NCBI GenBank assembly: GCA_937889595.1
Contig: CALAOR010000078.1
Coordinates: 1-64,000, forward strand
From: an uncultured bacterium
GTDB lineage: Bacteria; Oederibacteriota; PGYV01; Palsa-1178
DNA: 64,000 bases
Direction of reading: 5' to 3'
Shown here: piece after piece, positions 26,664 through 35,131 of the stretch
Position numbering within the stretch: position 1 is the first letter of the stretch
Layout: each line of letters begins with the position of its first letter
Position numbers and translations under genes: made by a program
Notes under the pieces: model-generated
Databases searched by the model: none
The model's input: only the letters and a program-made list of their open reading frames with translations
Told to the model about the DNA's origin: nothing

Positions 26664-27332
26664 TTATTTGGGTTTAAGAGCGTTGTTTACAAAAACTTCC
26701 TTCATGGTTATTTTTTCCTGCGGTTCTTTTTGCAGAAGGAATATCGCCTCTTCCGCGAATATGTTTTCAAGCCCCAGGTTATTATTTGTTTTTGTCTGCC
26801 TTCCCACAAGGTATATTTCCTTCAGAAGTATTATGCTGTTTGCTTTGCAGAAGTTTTTAAAATCCTTTATTGTGAGCTGGTGTATGTTGGGCGTGTTAAA
26901 CCACTCGAACGGAAGCACCTCCGACTTGGGCATTTCCCCGTTGAAAAGGAATTTAAACCTGAGCTTGTAGTAGGCAAAATTTGGAAAGGTAACTATGACT
27001 TTTTTTCCGACCCGTAATATCTGGTTAATTATGAAATCAGGCCTTTTAACGGTCTGGAGGGTTTCCGAGAGTATCACGTAATCAAACGACTGGTCCTTGT
27101 ACTTGTATATGCCTTCTTCTATGTCTTCCTGTATGACCGATACCCCGCGCTTTATGCACTTTAGGACCTCTTCGGTATTTATATCGACCCCGAGGCCGTA
27201 CACGTTTCTCCTGTTATAAAGAAGCTCAAGAAGCTCTCCGTCGCCGCAGCCCAGGTCAAGGACGCGCGAATTGTCCTCTATCATCTTCACGATCTCTTCG
27301 TATGTGTGCTTTAGGTAGATTTCCTTGTACAT
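26664..27332 (-). CDS. metW: MetW-like methyltransferase
   Basis: A 222-residue class I methyltransferase-fold protein with the S-adenosylmethionine motif RVLDLGCGDG at residues 23-32, then YGLGVDIN and FDYVILSETLQ. The segment GKKVIVTFPNFAYYKLRFKFLFNGEMPKSEVLPFEWFNTPNIHQLTIKDF matches MetW (split here only by reading, it is continuous). MetW works with MetX in making O-acyl-homoserine for methionine synthesis, and here it lies just downstream of metX (146 bp). AGGAG precedes the ATG. Its exact biochemical role in the pair is unsettled in general. Confidence 0.88.
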   Translation of the reverse strand: MYKEIYLKHTYEEIVKMIEDNSRVLDLGCGDGELLELLYNRRNVYGLGVDINTEEVLKCIKRGVSVIQEDIEEGIYKYKDQSFDYVILSETLQTVKRPDFIINQILRVGKKVIVTFPNFAYYKLRFKFLFNGEMPKSEVLPFEWFNTPNIHQLTIKDFKNFCKANSIILLKEIYLVGRQTKTNNNLGLENIFAEEAIFLLQKEPQEKITMKEVFVNNALKPK

Positions 27333-27355
27333 AACAGCTCCTGGGTGGGCGGATT

Positions 27356-27470
27356 TGTTCTTTGTTCTCTGTTCTTTGTTCTATGTTCTATGTTCTCTGT
27401 TTTAAGTTTTAAAGCTTGTTTTAGACTTTCTCATCAGAACAGAGAACAGAGAACAGAGAACAGAGAACAA
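27356..27470. repeat. GAACAGA-word inverted repeat between metX and metW
   Basis: A tract of TGTTCTC/TGTTCTT words at 27356-27399 faces an inverted tract of AGAGAAC words at 27436-27469, able to form a ~34-bp stem. Fills nearly the whole metX-metW gap. Confidence 0.75.
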
Positions 27471-27478
27471 TCTTTTCC

Positions 27479-28669
27479 TCACTTTATATGTATCAAAAAG
27501 TTCTTAAATGCCTGCCCTAAGATCTTATTTTCCGAGACCGTCTTTTTTTCCAGCAAAAACGCGTCGTGGCCGTGTATTGATTTTATTTCTATGTAGGATA
27601 CGTCCTTATTATTTAGCGTAAGGGCCTGCACTATTTCCTTTGCCTGCGCGGGCGAAAAAAGCCAGTCAGACGTGAAAGACACCATGAGGACTTCCGCTTT
27701 TACCCTTTTCATGGCCTTGGTCAGCGAACCGCCGCCGTATTTATTGTCCACGTCAAAGTAGTCCATGGCTTTTGTCACGTACAGATAGGCGTTCGCGTCA
27801 AATCTTTCCACGAATTTTTTCCCCTGGTGCGCGAGGTAGCCTTCCACGGCAAAACCGTTCTCAAACTCTTTTTCAAAAGGCGACATGGACGCGGCCATGG
27901 CGGCGTCCTCTATCCTGCGGCCGAATTTCTTTTCCATGCCTTCCTCGCTTAAGTAGGATATATGCCCGACCATCCTTGCGACCGCAAGCCCCTTTAATTT
28001 TTTGTCCTTTCCGTAATAATTGCCGTTCTCCCAGTGCGCGTCCATTTTTATGGCGTTCCTGCCCACCGCATCCAGCGCGATTTCCTGTGCGGATAGCGCT
28101 GCCGAGGCCGCTATTACTATCACGCTTTTCGGCACGTCCGGGAACTGCAGCGCCCATTCAAGCGCCTGCATCCCGCCCATGGAGCCGCCTATCACACTGA
28201 CGAGTTTTTCTATGCCGAGATTGTCAAGCAGGATTTTCTGCGCTTTTACCATGTCGGGTATTGTCACTTCCGGAAATGTCATGCCGTATTCTTTTCCGGT
28301 AGCGGGGTTGATGGATGCCGGGCCCGTGGTGCCGTAGCAGCTGCCGAGTATATTGGAACATATTATAAAATATTTATTTGTATCCATGGGCTTGCCGGGG
28401 CCTATCATGAGGTCCCACCAGCCCGTATTTTTTTTTGGCCCTTTTATGTCTTCGTCGGTATAGTATCCCGCGGCATGCGCGTTTCCGGAAAGGGCATGGC
28501 ATACAAGCAGGGCGTTTGATCTGTCTTTGTTGAGAGTGCCGTAGGTTTCATAGGCTATTGTGATGGGCCCGAGTTTGCCGCCTTTTTCAAGCAGCATCCC
28601 GTCCGGAGATTCCGCGAAGGTAAAATACTGGGGTTTGATGATCCCCACTGAGTCTGGCGGTTTTTCCAT
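27479..28669 (-). CDS. metX: Homoserine O-acetyltransferase (MetX)
   Basis: A 396-residue alpha/beta-hydrolase that acylates homoserine with acetyl-CoA (or succinyl-CoA), activating it for sulfur transfer by MetY. The nucleophile lies in GGSMGGMQALEW (S163), the oxyanion region in VCHALSGNAHAAG, and the catalytic histidine in SIHGHDAFL near the C-terminus, with the aspartate in FTSDWLFSP. Length is normal. GGAG lies ahead of the ATG. It is followed by metW and preceded by cysK, and a weak promoter lies at 28710-28738, so it may also be transcribed on its own. Confidence 0.95.
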   Translation of the reverse strand: MEKPPDSVGIIKPQYFTFAESPDGMLLEKGGKLGPITIAYETYGTLNKDRSNALLVCHALSGNAHAAGYYTDEDIKGPKKNTGWWDLMIGPGKPMDTNKYFIICSNILGSCYGTTGPASINPATGKEYGMTFPEVTIPDMVKAQKILLDNLGIEKLVSVIGGSMGGMQALEWALQFPDVPKSVIVIAASAALSAQEIALDAVGRNAIKMDAHWENGNYYGKDKKLKGLAVARMVGHISYLSEEGMEKKFGRRIEDAAMAASMSPFEKEFENGFAVEGYLAHQGKKFVERFDANAYLYVTKAMDYFDVDNKYGGGSLTKAMKRVKAEVLMVSFTSDWLFSPAQAKEIVQALTLNNKDVSYIEIKSIHGHDAFLLEKKTVSENKILGQAFKNFLIHIK

Positions 28670-28709
28670 TTCTTCTCGTTGTCTCCTTCAAATTTTATTT
28701 GCTTTTGAA

Positions 28710-28753
28710 ATTATATCATAACGGCAAAAAAATGATAATACTTTTTTGCCGTT
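28710..28753 (-). promoter_or_regulatory. Hairpin and possible promoter ahead of metX
   Basis: A 12-bp perfect stem (28720-28731 with 28742-28753, AACGGC top) lies in the cysK-metX gap, without a following U-run on the minus strand. TATAAT (28710-28715) with a TTATCA (28733-28738) at 17-bp spacing overlaps it, pointing towards metX. Confidence 0.4.
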
Positions 28754-28784
28754 GTGTGTCTTTTTGCTTTTGAATCCTGTTGAA

Positions 28785-28850
28785 TCCTGAGCCTGTCGAA
28801 GGATGAACCCGCCTTCACTCCGAATTCCGAACTTCGAACTCCGAATTCCG
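28785..28850. repeat. Dispersed intergenic elements after cysK
   Basis: CCTGAGCCTGTCGAAGGA at 28785-28803 is a well-known dispersed bacterial intergenic word (reverse: CCTTCGACAGGCTCAGG). It is followed by two exact copies of ACTCCGAATTCCG (28817-28829 and 28838-28850). Confidence 0.55.
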
Positions 28851-28856
28851 CAGTTC

Positions 28857-29795
28857 CTACCCGATAACATCCTTAAACAACCACGTGGAAAGGTATCGTT
28901 CCCCTGTGTCCGGCAGCACAACAACTATTGTCTTGCCTTTATTTTCAGGCCTCTTTGCGACTTCAATTGCCCCCCATAAAGCGGCTCCGCTTGATATGCC
29001 GACCAGTATGCCTTCCTGCCTTGCAAGGTTTCTCGATGTTTCGCCCGCGTCGGCGTCTTTGATCCTTATTATTTCGTCAATCACGCTTTTATTAAGGACC
29101 GAGGGGATAAAATTGGCCCCAATTCCCTGTATTTTATGCGGCCCTGCCTGTCCTGTGGAGAGCAAAGGCGATAAATCCGGCTCTACCGCTATTATTTTTA
29201 TATCCTTGTTTTTTTTCTTCAGTACTTCGCCTACCCCGGTTATGGTCCCGCCTGTGCCGATGCCGGAAACAAATATGTCCACTTTTCCGTCAGTATCCTT
29301 CCATATTTCTTCAGCCGTTGTTCTCCTGTGTATTTCTGGGTTTGCCGGGTTGTCAAACTGCCCGACTAATATTGAACCCGGCGTTTCCTTATTTAACGCG
29401 TCAGCTTTAGCCACAGCGCCTTTCATGCCTTCCGCGCCTGGGGTTAAAACAAGCTGCGCCCCGAGTATTGCCAGAAGCTGCCTGCGCTCCACGCTCATGG
29501 TATCAGGCATGGTAAGAATTAGTTTGTATCCTTTTGCGGCCGCAGTAAACGCCAGCGCGACCCCGGTGTTTCCGCTCGTGGGTTCTATAAGCGTGTCTCC
29601 CGGTTTGATCTTGCCTTTTTTCTCGGCATCCTCTATCATAGCCACGCCTATCCTGTCTTTTACGCTTGATAAAGGGTTGAAGGATTCAAGTTTTGCCAGC
29701 ACCTGCGTCCCGGGCTGGATCCCGGCCGTCAGCTTGTTGATCTTCACGAGCGGTGTGTTTCCGACTGTTTTGGTAATGTCATCGTATATTCTCAT
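28857..29795 (-). CDS. cysK: Cysteine synthase (O-acetylserine sulfhydrylase)
   Basis: A 312-residue PLP enzyme that makes cysteine from O-acetylserine and sulfide. The start is the ATG at 29795 ([19 protein letters not shown]), with AGGAGG five bases ahead; the frame opens earlier, at 29825, without support. PLP lysine K46 in SSVKDR, substrate loop TSGNTG, phosphate loop GTGGTITG, and the SSGAA motif near the C-terminus are all present. In the operon it lies between metY and metX, consistent with a shared response to sulfur supply. Confidence 0.96.
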   Translation of the reverse strand: MRIYDDITKTVGNTPLVKINKLTAGIQPGTQVLAKLESFNPLSSVKDRIGVAMIEDAEKKGKIKPGDTLIEPTSGNTGVALAFTAAAKGYKLILTMPDTMSVERRQLLAILGAQLVLTPGAEGMKGAVAKADALNKETPGSILVGQFDNPANPEIHRRTTAEEIWKDTDGKVDIFVSGIGTGGTITGVGEVLKKKNKDIKIIAVEPDLSPLLSTGQAGPHKIQGIGANFIPSVLNKSVIDEIIRIKDADAGETSRNLARQEGILVGISSGAALWGAIEVAKRPENKGKTIVVVLPDTGERYLSTWLFKDVIG

Positions 29796-29821
29796 ACATC
29801 CTCCTGATTTAACCCCGAGGC

Positions 29822-29860
29822 CCATAAGCCCGGATAAAATCGCTTTTACCCGGGCTATGG
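29822..29860. promoter_or_regulatory. Hairpin between metY and cysK
   Basis: A stem of 13 bp with one mismatch (29827-29839 with 29844-29856, AGCCCGG core), extended by CCATA/ATGG with a bulge. No T-run follows on the minus strand, so it is more likely a processing or attenuation structure than a terminator. Confidence 0.45.
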
Positions 29861-29876
29861 ACTTTGTGGCTTTTTT

Positions 29877-31169
29877 TTAAATTTTTCCTAATGCCTGGTC
29901 TATATCCGCTTTTATGTCCTCAATATTCTCGATCCCTATTGAGAGCCTCACAAAATCATCCGTTACCCCTGTTGAAAGCCTTTCTTCGGCAGTCAGCTGC
30001 TGGTGCGTGGTTGTGGCCGGGTGTATGGCAAGCGATTTTGCATCCCCGATATTTGCCACATGGGATATCAACTGTAGGGAATTGATGAATTTCTTTCCCG
30101 ATTCTATCCCGCCCTTTACGCCGAATCCGATGATCCCGCCCGCACCGTGTTTTAAGTACTTCTTTACCCTGTCTTTCTCGGGGCTGCTGTCGAGTCCGGG
30201 ATAGTTTACCCACGCCACCTTCGGGTGTTTTTCAAGATGTTTTGCTATTGCAAGCGCGTTTTCGCAATGTCTTTCATATCTTAAGTGAAGGGTTTCAATA
30301 CCCTGCAGGATCTGAAAAGCATTAAAAGGAGAAAGCGCGGTCCCCAGGTCCCTCAAAAGCACGACTCTCGCCTTTATTATGAACGCTATATTGCCTATGG
30401 GCTTTAGCGCCTGCACAAAATCCATATTGTGATAACTCGGGTCCGGCCCGGATATCAGCGGGAACTTGCCGTTGGTCCAGTCAAATTTACCGGAGTCTAC
30501 TATGACGCCTCCAAGCGATGTGCCGTGTCCCCCGAGGAATTTTGTAGCCGAGTAAACCACTATGTCAACCCCGAAATCGATCGGCCTTAATGTATACGGC
30601 GTTGAAGTGTTGTCAAGCACGAGCGGTATGCCGTTCTTGTGCGCGATTTTTGCCAGCGCTTCCAGGTCGGCCACGTCAAGCTTGGGGTTTCCCACCGACT
30701 CCGCATATATGGCTTTTGTTTTCGGGGTGATGGCTTTTTCAAACGCCGCAAAGTCGTTTGATTTTACAAATTTTACATCGATGCCGAATTTCTTGAAAGT
30801 ATAATGAAAAAGGTTATATGTGCCGCCGTAAAGGTTGTCCGCCGATACTATCTCGTCGCCGTTCTGCGCTATGTTCAAAAGCGCGATTGTGGTCGCCGAC
30901 TGTCCGCTTGAGACCGCAAGCGCGGCCGCTCCGCCGTCCATAAGGGCTATCCTTTTTTCCAGCACGTCGGTGGTGGGGTTCATGAGCCTTGTGTAAATGT
31001 TCCCGAACTCGGTAAGCGCGAAAAGGTTTGCCGCATGATCCGTGGAGTTAAACTGGTAGGAAGTTGTCTGGTAAATAGGCACAGCCAGCGCGCCTGTAGT
31101 CGGGTCAGGCGACTGCCCGCCGTGTAAAGCAAGTGTTTCAACCTTCAGGTTCTTGTCGATTTTGCTCAT
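29877..31169 (-). CDS. metY: O-acetylhomoserine sulfhydrylase (MetY)
   Basis: A 430-residue Cys/Met-metabolism PLP enzyme of fold type I, which makes homocysteine from O-acetylhomoserine and sulfide. Typical motifs: [17 protein letters not shown] at the N-terminus, [14 protein letters not shown], the PLP-binding lysine K210 in [13 protein letters not shown], and C-terminal [14 protein letters not shown]. Length and the LHGGQ start mark it as MetY rather than MetB or MetC. AAGGAG lies ahead of the ATG. It follows the rrf2 regulator and a tiny ORF, and precedes cysK. Confidence 0.95.
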   Translation of the reverse strand: MSKIDKNLKVETLALHGGQSPDPTTGALAVPIYQTTSYQFNSTDHAANLFALTEFGNIYTRLMNPTTDVLEKRIALMDGGAAALAVSSGQSATTIALLNIAQNGDEIVSADNLYGGTYNLFHYTFKKFGIDVKFVKSNDFAAFEKAITPKTKAIYAESVGNPKLDVADLEALAKIAHKNGIPLVLDNTSTPYTLRPIDFGVDIVVYSATKFLGGHGTSLGGVIVDSGKFDWTNGKFPLISGPDPSYHNMDFVQALKPIGNIAFIIKARVVLLRDLGTALSPFNAFQILQGIETLHLRYERHCENALAIAKHLEKHPKVAWVNYPGLDSSPEKDRVKKYLKHGAGGIIGFGVKGGIESGKKFINSLQLISHVANIGDAKSLAIHPATTTHQQLTAEERLSTGVTDDFVRLSIGIENIEDIKADIDQALGKI

Positions 31170-31225
31170 TTTCTGTTTCTCCTTGGTTTTTTTTGTTTTT
31201 TTGGTCCATACTAAGCTTGCATTTT

Positions 31226-31291
31226 TCAGGCCCGCATAAAATAGCTTTCAACCCAGAGTTTGTACTTGATTTCCTTTTTGGTATTCTTCAT
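31226..31291 (-). CDS. 21-residue ORF between rrf2 and metY
   Basis: On the minus strand an ATG at 31291 behind AAAGGAGAAATAA encodes 21 residues beginning [13 protein letters not shown] and containing VESYF, ending at TGA 31226. It starts 20 nt after the rrf2 stop and ends 57 nt ahead of metY. The ribosome site is as good as those of the flanking genes. It contains no Met or Cys run, so it is not an obvious attenuation peptide. Possibly a small protein or a leader. Confidence 0.4.
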   Translation of the reverse strand: MKNTKKEIKYKLWVESYFMRA

Positions 31292-31310
31292 TTATTTCTC
31301 CTTTTTCGTT

Positions 31311-31781
31311 TCATATCTGGTATGTAAACTGCTCTACCGCCTTTTTTTTCCTGCCCTGTTCCATTTCAACCAGGTTCTTGAAACTTATATTATCTACAAC
31401 GCCGGATATCGCGTCGTTCACCCTCGCCCATATCGGTTTTAAAACGCACCGCGCCTCAAAATCACAGGCCTGATATGCGGAGTGCGACACGCAGGATATG
31501 GGGGCCAGGGGCCCGTCTACCAGCCTTATTATCTCGCCAAGCTTGATCTTCTCCGGGTCCTTTGCTATAGTGTACCCGCCGTTTTTTCCCCTTAAACTTT
31601 TTACATACCCTGCATTTTTCAGGCTGAGCAGGATCTGCTCCAAAAATTTCTCCGGTATGTCCTGGTCCTTTGATATTTCCTGTATCTGGCTGTATGAATC
31701 CACCCCGTTCTCACGGATGTATCTTGCGGCAAGATAAAGAAGCGACTTTATCGCGTAATCTCCTTTATAAGTTATCTTCAT
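31311..31781 (-). CDS. Rrf2-family regulator (CymR/IscR-like)
   Basis: A 156-residue winged-helix regulator. The N-terminus MKITYKGDYAIKSLLYLA and the helix-turn-helix region (IPEKFLEQILLSLKNAGYVKSLRGKNGGY) are typical of Rrf2. Three cysteines lie in PISCVSHSAYQACDFEARC, spaced 8 and 5 residues apart, a layout compatible with Fe-S or redox sensing. It heads the operon metY-cysK-metX-metW, so it is most likely a CymR-like regulator of sulfur amino acid synthesis that also controls itself through the operator overlapping its promoter (31824-31842). Confidence 0.9.
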   Translation of the reverse strand: MKITYKGDYAIKSLLYLAARYIRENGVDSYSQIQEISKDQDIPEKFLEQILLSLKNAGYVKSLRGKNGGYTIAKDPEKIKLGEIIRLVDGPLAPISCVSHSAYQACDFEARCVLKPIWARVNDAISGVVDNISFKNLVEMEQGRKKKAVEQFTYQI

Positions 31782-31823
31782 TTACTTTCTCCTTTTCCAT
31801 ATATAGTCTATCATGTTTGTCGG

Positions 31824-31859
31824 CAATGTATATATAACATTGTCTACCGAGTTTGTCAA
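31824..31859 (-). promoter_or_regulatory. rrf2 operon promoter with overlapping palindromic operator
   Basis: TTGACA at 31854-31859, exactly 17 bp, then TATATA at 31831-31836 (minus strand). A 19-bp palindrome (CAATGT-7-ACATTG, 31824-31842) covers the -10 box, as expected for repression by the Rrf2 protein encoded directly downstream. Confidence 0.75.
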
Positions 31860-32005
31860 GTTATATTTTTGAAAGTGTTGTGCTAAATTCTTGATAGGGC
31901 CTTAAACCATTAACAGCGAAGAAATTTTTTAGTGTCAAGCCAGCCCCCCTGCCTGTCAATTTACATTCCTTTACAGGTAAAATGGCCACAAAATGGCTCC
32001 AGGTC

Positions 32006-32032
32006 AATTGTCGTGACAGTGTCACGACAATT
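32006..32032. promoter_or_regulatory. 27-bp perfect palindrome
   Basis: Arms of 13 bp (AATTGTCGTGACA and its inverse) around a single G, between the stop at 32059 and the rrf2 promoter. The 1-nt centre argues for a protein-binding site or REP relic more than for a hairpin terminator, and no T-run is present. Confidence 0.55.
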
Positions 32033-32058
32033 TCCTTTCGTATACTTCTGTGTCAATA

Positions 32059-33003
32059 TTATTTCACCCGAAAAAACAGTTCCTTTATCTTTACCCACTT
32101 ATCCTGCCTGCGAAACCCGCTCTGCCTCTCTATCCTGATACCGGTATCGCCTTTATCAAAAGCCTCTATCGAAGCGTAGATCATTCCCGGCCTTGAAAAA
32201 AGCACGCCTTCGTTCAGACGCCACGCGCTATAATATAGGCCGTCGCTTACCTTGACACGCCCGTTCAAAGCGGATATTTTATAAAAAGGCCCGCTTTTTG
32301 AGCCAATAGCCGCGGCTTCATATTTGAAATTTGTTCCGGCCGGGACGGTGTAGTTGGAAAAATCATAAAGGGTAATGTTTTTTTCCAGGGTATTGCCTTC
32401 ATAATCGACGCATTTGATATTCACGCTATTTTTGACGTTGTTCTCGACGTATATCCGCCCTTTTGTGAAGCCGGCGCAACCGGTGTTTTTTTCCACGCTA
32501 AATCCCGCCCCTCTTCCGTTTACGGTGACCTTCACTGATGAGCTGTCTATATAGTATCCGGCCCATTCCGGACTTAAACCGCCCTCAAAAAAACCTTCAT
32601 TATCCACAACGTTGAGAAAAACGATATCAGCTTTTGGGTGATAGTTGAAATTGACCGAGCTCTTGCGTCCGGCCAGCGTGACTTCAAGTGTTTTATTCCC
32701 GGGTTTCCCGGGATTTAAGCTCAAGTCATACCGCGTTCCGCCATCCCAACCGTATCCGGAACCGACGGTAAAAGTAATGTCCCTGCCGTTCAAAACCACC
32801 TTCGCGTCATCCCTGTCCATTCCTCCGGGAGTGAGCTTAAGGATTTCCTCGTTGTCCGTGGAGGTCACCAAAATTATTGCCGACAAGCCCCCAAGATCCC
32901 CATAACTGTTCTGTGGGGAGATTGAAATGGAAATAGCGGGAAAGATAAAAGACGAAAAACACAGGACAAAGATCAGCAACAGCCATAGCAGGTTCTTTTT
33001 CAT
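32059..33003 (-). CDS. Secreted protein of unknown function
   Basis: A 314-residue protein starting at 33003 (MKKNLLWLLLIFVLCFSSFIFPAIS), with GGAGG ahead; the open frame from 33069 adds residues without support. After the signal peptide the rest is rich in beta-strand patterns (GNKTLEVTLAGRKSSVNFNYHPKADIVFLNVVDNEGFFEGGLSPEWAGYYIDSS in broken view), like two or three Ig-like or filamin-type modules, with only two cysteines in the mature part, in CAG and CVDYEG. I recognise no domain with confidence. It is a single gene between the rrf2 promoter and the toxin-antitoxin region. Confidence 0.65.
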   Translation of the reverse strand: MKKNLLWLLLIFVLCFSSFIFPAISISISPQNSYGDLGGLSAIILVTSTDNEEILKLTPGGMDRDDAKVVLNGRDITFTVGSGYGWDGGTRYDLSLNPGKPGNKTLEVTLAGRKSSVNFNYHPKADIVFLNVVDNEGFFEGGLSPEWAGYYIDSSSVKVTVNGRGAGFSVEKNTGCAGFTKGRIYVENNVKNSVNIKCVDYEGNTLEKNITLYDFSNYTVPAGTNFKYEAAAIGSKSGPFYKISALNGRVKVSDGLYYSAWRLNEGVLFSRPGMIYASIEAFDKGDTGIRIERQSGFRRQDKWVKIKELFFRVK

Positions 33004-33236
33004 GAAACCCTCCGTGTTATTATTTGGATCCGTTCTTTTAAGGACACCGAAGGCCGGAAAAGGTTCCATTTCTTTCTATATTTCAAATAGCATCAAACAT
33101 TGATAGGATCGCTATTTTCGATACGTCTATAACCATTTTTTTCTTACAAAAATCCGAAAGTGGCCGCCTTGCGGCGGAGTAGACAATCGTCATACTCCGG
33201 ATTTTACATAAAAGCTGGACGCACTTTTTGTTTTAT

Positions 33237-33545
33237 TTAGGTAAGTTTCATCTCAAGTCTTTTGCCTAAGCCATGCGCCATTTTTTGGAGTGTTTTATAT
33301 TGGGCGTTTTCGGCGTTGTCCAATACCCGCGAAACAACAAAGGGATTAAGACCAATTTTTTTTGCAAGGGCATATTTGGTCATGTGTTTTTTAACAAGTT
33401 CGTTTTTCACACTGGCAATAAAATCACACATTGCCAACTCCTCTTTTAATGCTTCGTCTCTTTCTTTTCTGTCGTTATATTTGTTTAATACCCTTTTTAT
33501 GTCTGCTTTCTTTGCTATTGTCAGTTGGTCTTTGGTCGGTTTCAT
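33237..33545 (-). CDS. HigA-like antitoxin (XRE helix-turn-helix)
   Basis: A 102-residue protein with an XRE-type helix-turn-helix at about 50-90 (MTKYALAKKIGLNPFVVSRVLDNAENAQYKTLQKMAHGLGKRL). It starts three bases after the stop of the upstream toxin gene, and AAGGAG lies ahead of its ATG inside the toxin end. In this gene order (toxin first, antitoxin second) it fits HigA-type antitoxins, which neutralise the toxin and repress the shared promoter through their HTH. The palindrome at 33905-33924 is the predicted target. Confidence 0.85.
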   Translation of the reverse strand: MKPTKDQLTIAKKADIKRVLNKYNDRKERDEALKEELAMCDFIASVKNELVKKHMTKYALAKKIGLNPFVVSRVLDNAENAQYKTLQKMAHGLGKRLEMKLT

Positions 33546-33548
33546 GTT

Positions 33549-33884
33549 TTATCTCCTTTTTATCATTTCATTTCTTATTATATCCGCCGTCTGATACTCT
33601 CTTTGGTTCTTCTTTTTCTTTCCTCTTTCATAAAAAGTATGAATGAACCAAGCCGTTCGCTCCTGCCAATAGAAAATCATTCTAAATTCCAAATTTGCAA
33701 AAGAAGGCCTTAATTCCCATAAATTTTTATAACTCTCAACCTTGTCAACATAAGGATTGAATAAATAGAACCCTTTTGCTTCAAGCATTCCCAAATACAT
33801 ATCTACTTTCTTATGCAATCCCTCCGGTAATTCATTCACAGCCTTTAATACCGCATTTGTCATTTCATAAGAATATTGGTTCAT
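33549..33884 (-). CDS. HigB/Gp49-like toxin (RelE superfamily)
   Basis: A 111-residue basic protein of the phage Gp49-like (PF05973) branch of RelE/HigB, which cleave mRNA at the ribosome. The diagnostic segment is LWELRPSFANLEFRMIFYWQERTAWFIHTFYERGKK at about residues 54-90 (with the conserved R in ELRP and FRMIFYW, and H/F in the ILLHxFxKK position). It lies first in the pair, directly downstream of a strong promoter. An unrelated short frame starts four bases upstream (33888) but stops early. Confidence 0.85.
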   Translation of the reverse strand: MNQYSYEMTNAVLKAVNELPEGLHKKVDMYLGMLEAKGFYLFNPYVDKVESYKNLWELRPSFANLEFRMIFYWQERTAWFIHTFYERGKKKKNQREYQTADIIRNEMIKRR

Positions 33885-33902
33885 TCATACCCCATTTGTA
33901 CA

Positions 33903-33931
33903 ACTATACACTTCTAAGTGTATATAGTCAA
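33903..33931 (-). promoter_or_regulatory. Autoregulated promoter of the toxin-antitoxin pair
   Basis: TTGACT (33926-33931), 17 bp, TATAGT (33903-33908) on the minus strand. A 20-bp palindrome, TATACACTT-CT-AAGTGTATA (33905-33924), fills the spacer and overlaps the -10 box, a typical site for HigA-type repression. Confidence 0.8.
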
Positions 33932-33944
33932 GATTTATTTGTAT

Positions 33945-34112
33945 TTATTTCAAAATATCCGGAAACGGTTCAGTATTTCTCTTTACAGCCTGATTTAGTA
34001 CTTTAGTTCCGACCCAATAGAAAACCGCCAAATCGCTGTCCAGCATGACTTTCTGACCTCGAATAAGATTAATCCCTTGCACAACACTTTCAACCGGTAT
34101 CAAACCCTCCAT
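33945..34112 (-). pseudogene. Truncated ORF6N-domain (KilA-N type) gene
   Basis: ATG at 34112 behind GGGGGATCAG starts [20 protein letters not shown], the highly conserved beginning of ORF6N-domain proteins, followed by [26 protein letters not shown]. The family then continues with ERFPEDFMF; here it has become TEPFPDILK and stops at 33945. Only the first ~55 residues of a normally 150-300-residue phage-type DNA-binding protein remain. Confidence 0.75.
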
Positions 34113-34457
34113 CTGATCCCCCTGTATTTTTAGGTGTATAACCCATCTTAAGAAAATAATACATTTTGTATACTTATATGTCAATAACAATTCAGCAATG
34201 TCAGTTTTGGGAATACCATCAAAGATTTGATTTAAAAAGACGGTTAAATAAACTTATCAGTAGCGTATAACACAGGCGTAGTTTTCAGGAGTTTTAATTG
34301 CCGTCAATCAATAAGGCTTGCCAAATATAAAAGCTATAAGTGAGGTCTGACCCCGTCCCTCACCTTATTTCCCCCATCCCTGTTTAGAGGTGGCAAGCCC
34401 CCTCTCTACGAAATCTAATGCGGAACAGGCACCTACGATGTTATATAGTTTTTTTAC
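34113..34457. other. Intergenic stretch without a gene
   Basis: About 345 bases with no supported frame. It contains GAGGTCTGACCCCG (34344-34357), similar to the end of the 80-bp elements at 35132 and 36846, so it may hold a solo end of that element family. Confidence 0.5.
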
Positions 34458-35078
34458 TTACAGGTATTTCACCACCATATCAAGCCCGTGTTTGGAAGGC
34501 TGTACACCCGGTTTGGCCGGATAACCTATGGGAATAATCGCCATAAATTCACCTCCCGGTGCGCCCAGAAAATCAAGCACATCTTTTTGCATCAAAGCAA
34601 GCACGCCGAGCCAGACAGTGCCAAGGCCCAGTGAAGTCGCGGCAAGCAGCATATTCTGCACGCTTGCTGCCGAGCTTTGGATCTCCATGATCCTGAAAAA
34701 GTTATGCGCTTTTTCCTTATCCATCTTGAAAAGTTCTGTCCCTCTTTCAATAAGCTCGCCGGTATTAATAACCGCAACCACCACCGGCGCGTTGATGATG
34801 CTGCGCGACGCCATCCTGAGCAAAGCTGCCGAAGGCTTTGGGAAATTCACCGAACGCTCGGTTACCATTGCGGCAAGGTCGCTTTTTGACTTATCTTTTA
34901 AAACAATAAATCTCCACGACTGCTGATTATGGGCGGACGGTGCCTGATGAGCGGCGTGAAGTATCGTTAAAAGGTCAGCCTCGCTTACCTGAGTGTCCAG
35001 AAATGTGCGTATGCTTCTTCTGTCCCTTATGGTGCGCAGAGTTTCATTTCTATCAAGATGTGTTTTGGGATCCTGCAT
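34458..35078 (-). CDS. Nitroreductase-family FMN oxidoreductase
   Basis: A 206-residue protein of the nitroreductase family, FMN-dependent NAD(P)H oxidoreductases that act as dimers. The FMN-phosphate contacts are in DRRSIRTF (about 18-25) and the family signatures APSAHNQQSWRFIV (about 53-66), AASVQNMLLAATSLGLGTVWLG (about 138-159) and IIPIGYPAKP near the C-terminus are all present. AGGAGG precedes the ATG. No neighbour points to a substrate; the gene lies in the accessory stretch, followed by a gap and preceded by a repeat element. Confidence 0.9.
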   Translation of the reverse strand: MQDPKTHLDRNETLRTIRDRRSIRTFLDTQVSEADLLTILHAAHQAPSAHNQQSWRFIVLKDKSKSDLAAMVTERSVNFPKPSAALLRMASRSIINAPVVVAVINTGELIERGTELFKMDKEKAHNFFRIMEIQSSAASVQNMLLAATSLGLGTVWLGVLALMQKDVLDFLGAPGGEFMAIIPIGYPAKPGVQPSKHGLDMVVKYL

Positions 35079-35131
35079 TTTTGCCTCCTAAATTTCATAA
35101 TCTTCCGGTTTATAACTCTCTCGATCTGTAT

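Noticed and set aside
27356-27470. Considered as a CRISPR-like array
   Set aside because: The words are 6-7 bp, contiguous and inverted, with no spacers.
28670-28856. Searched for a SAM riboswitch ahead of metX
   Set aside because: No S-box-like conserved core; the gap holds a simple hairpin and repeat words.
28885-29880. 331-codon plus-strand frame
   Set aside because: Lies opposite cysK, whose PLP motifs are complete; an antisense shadow.
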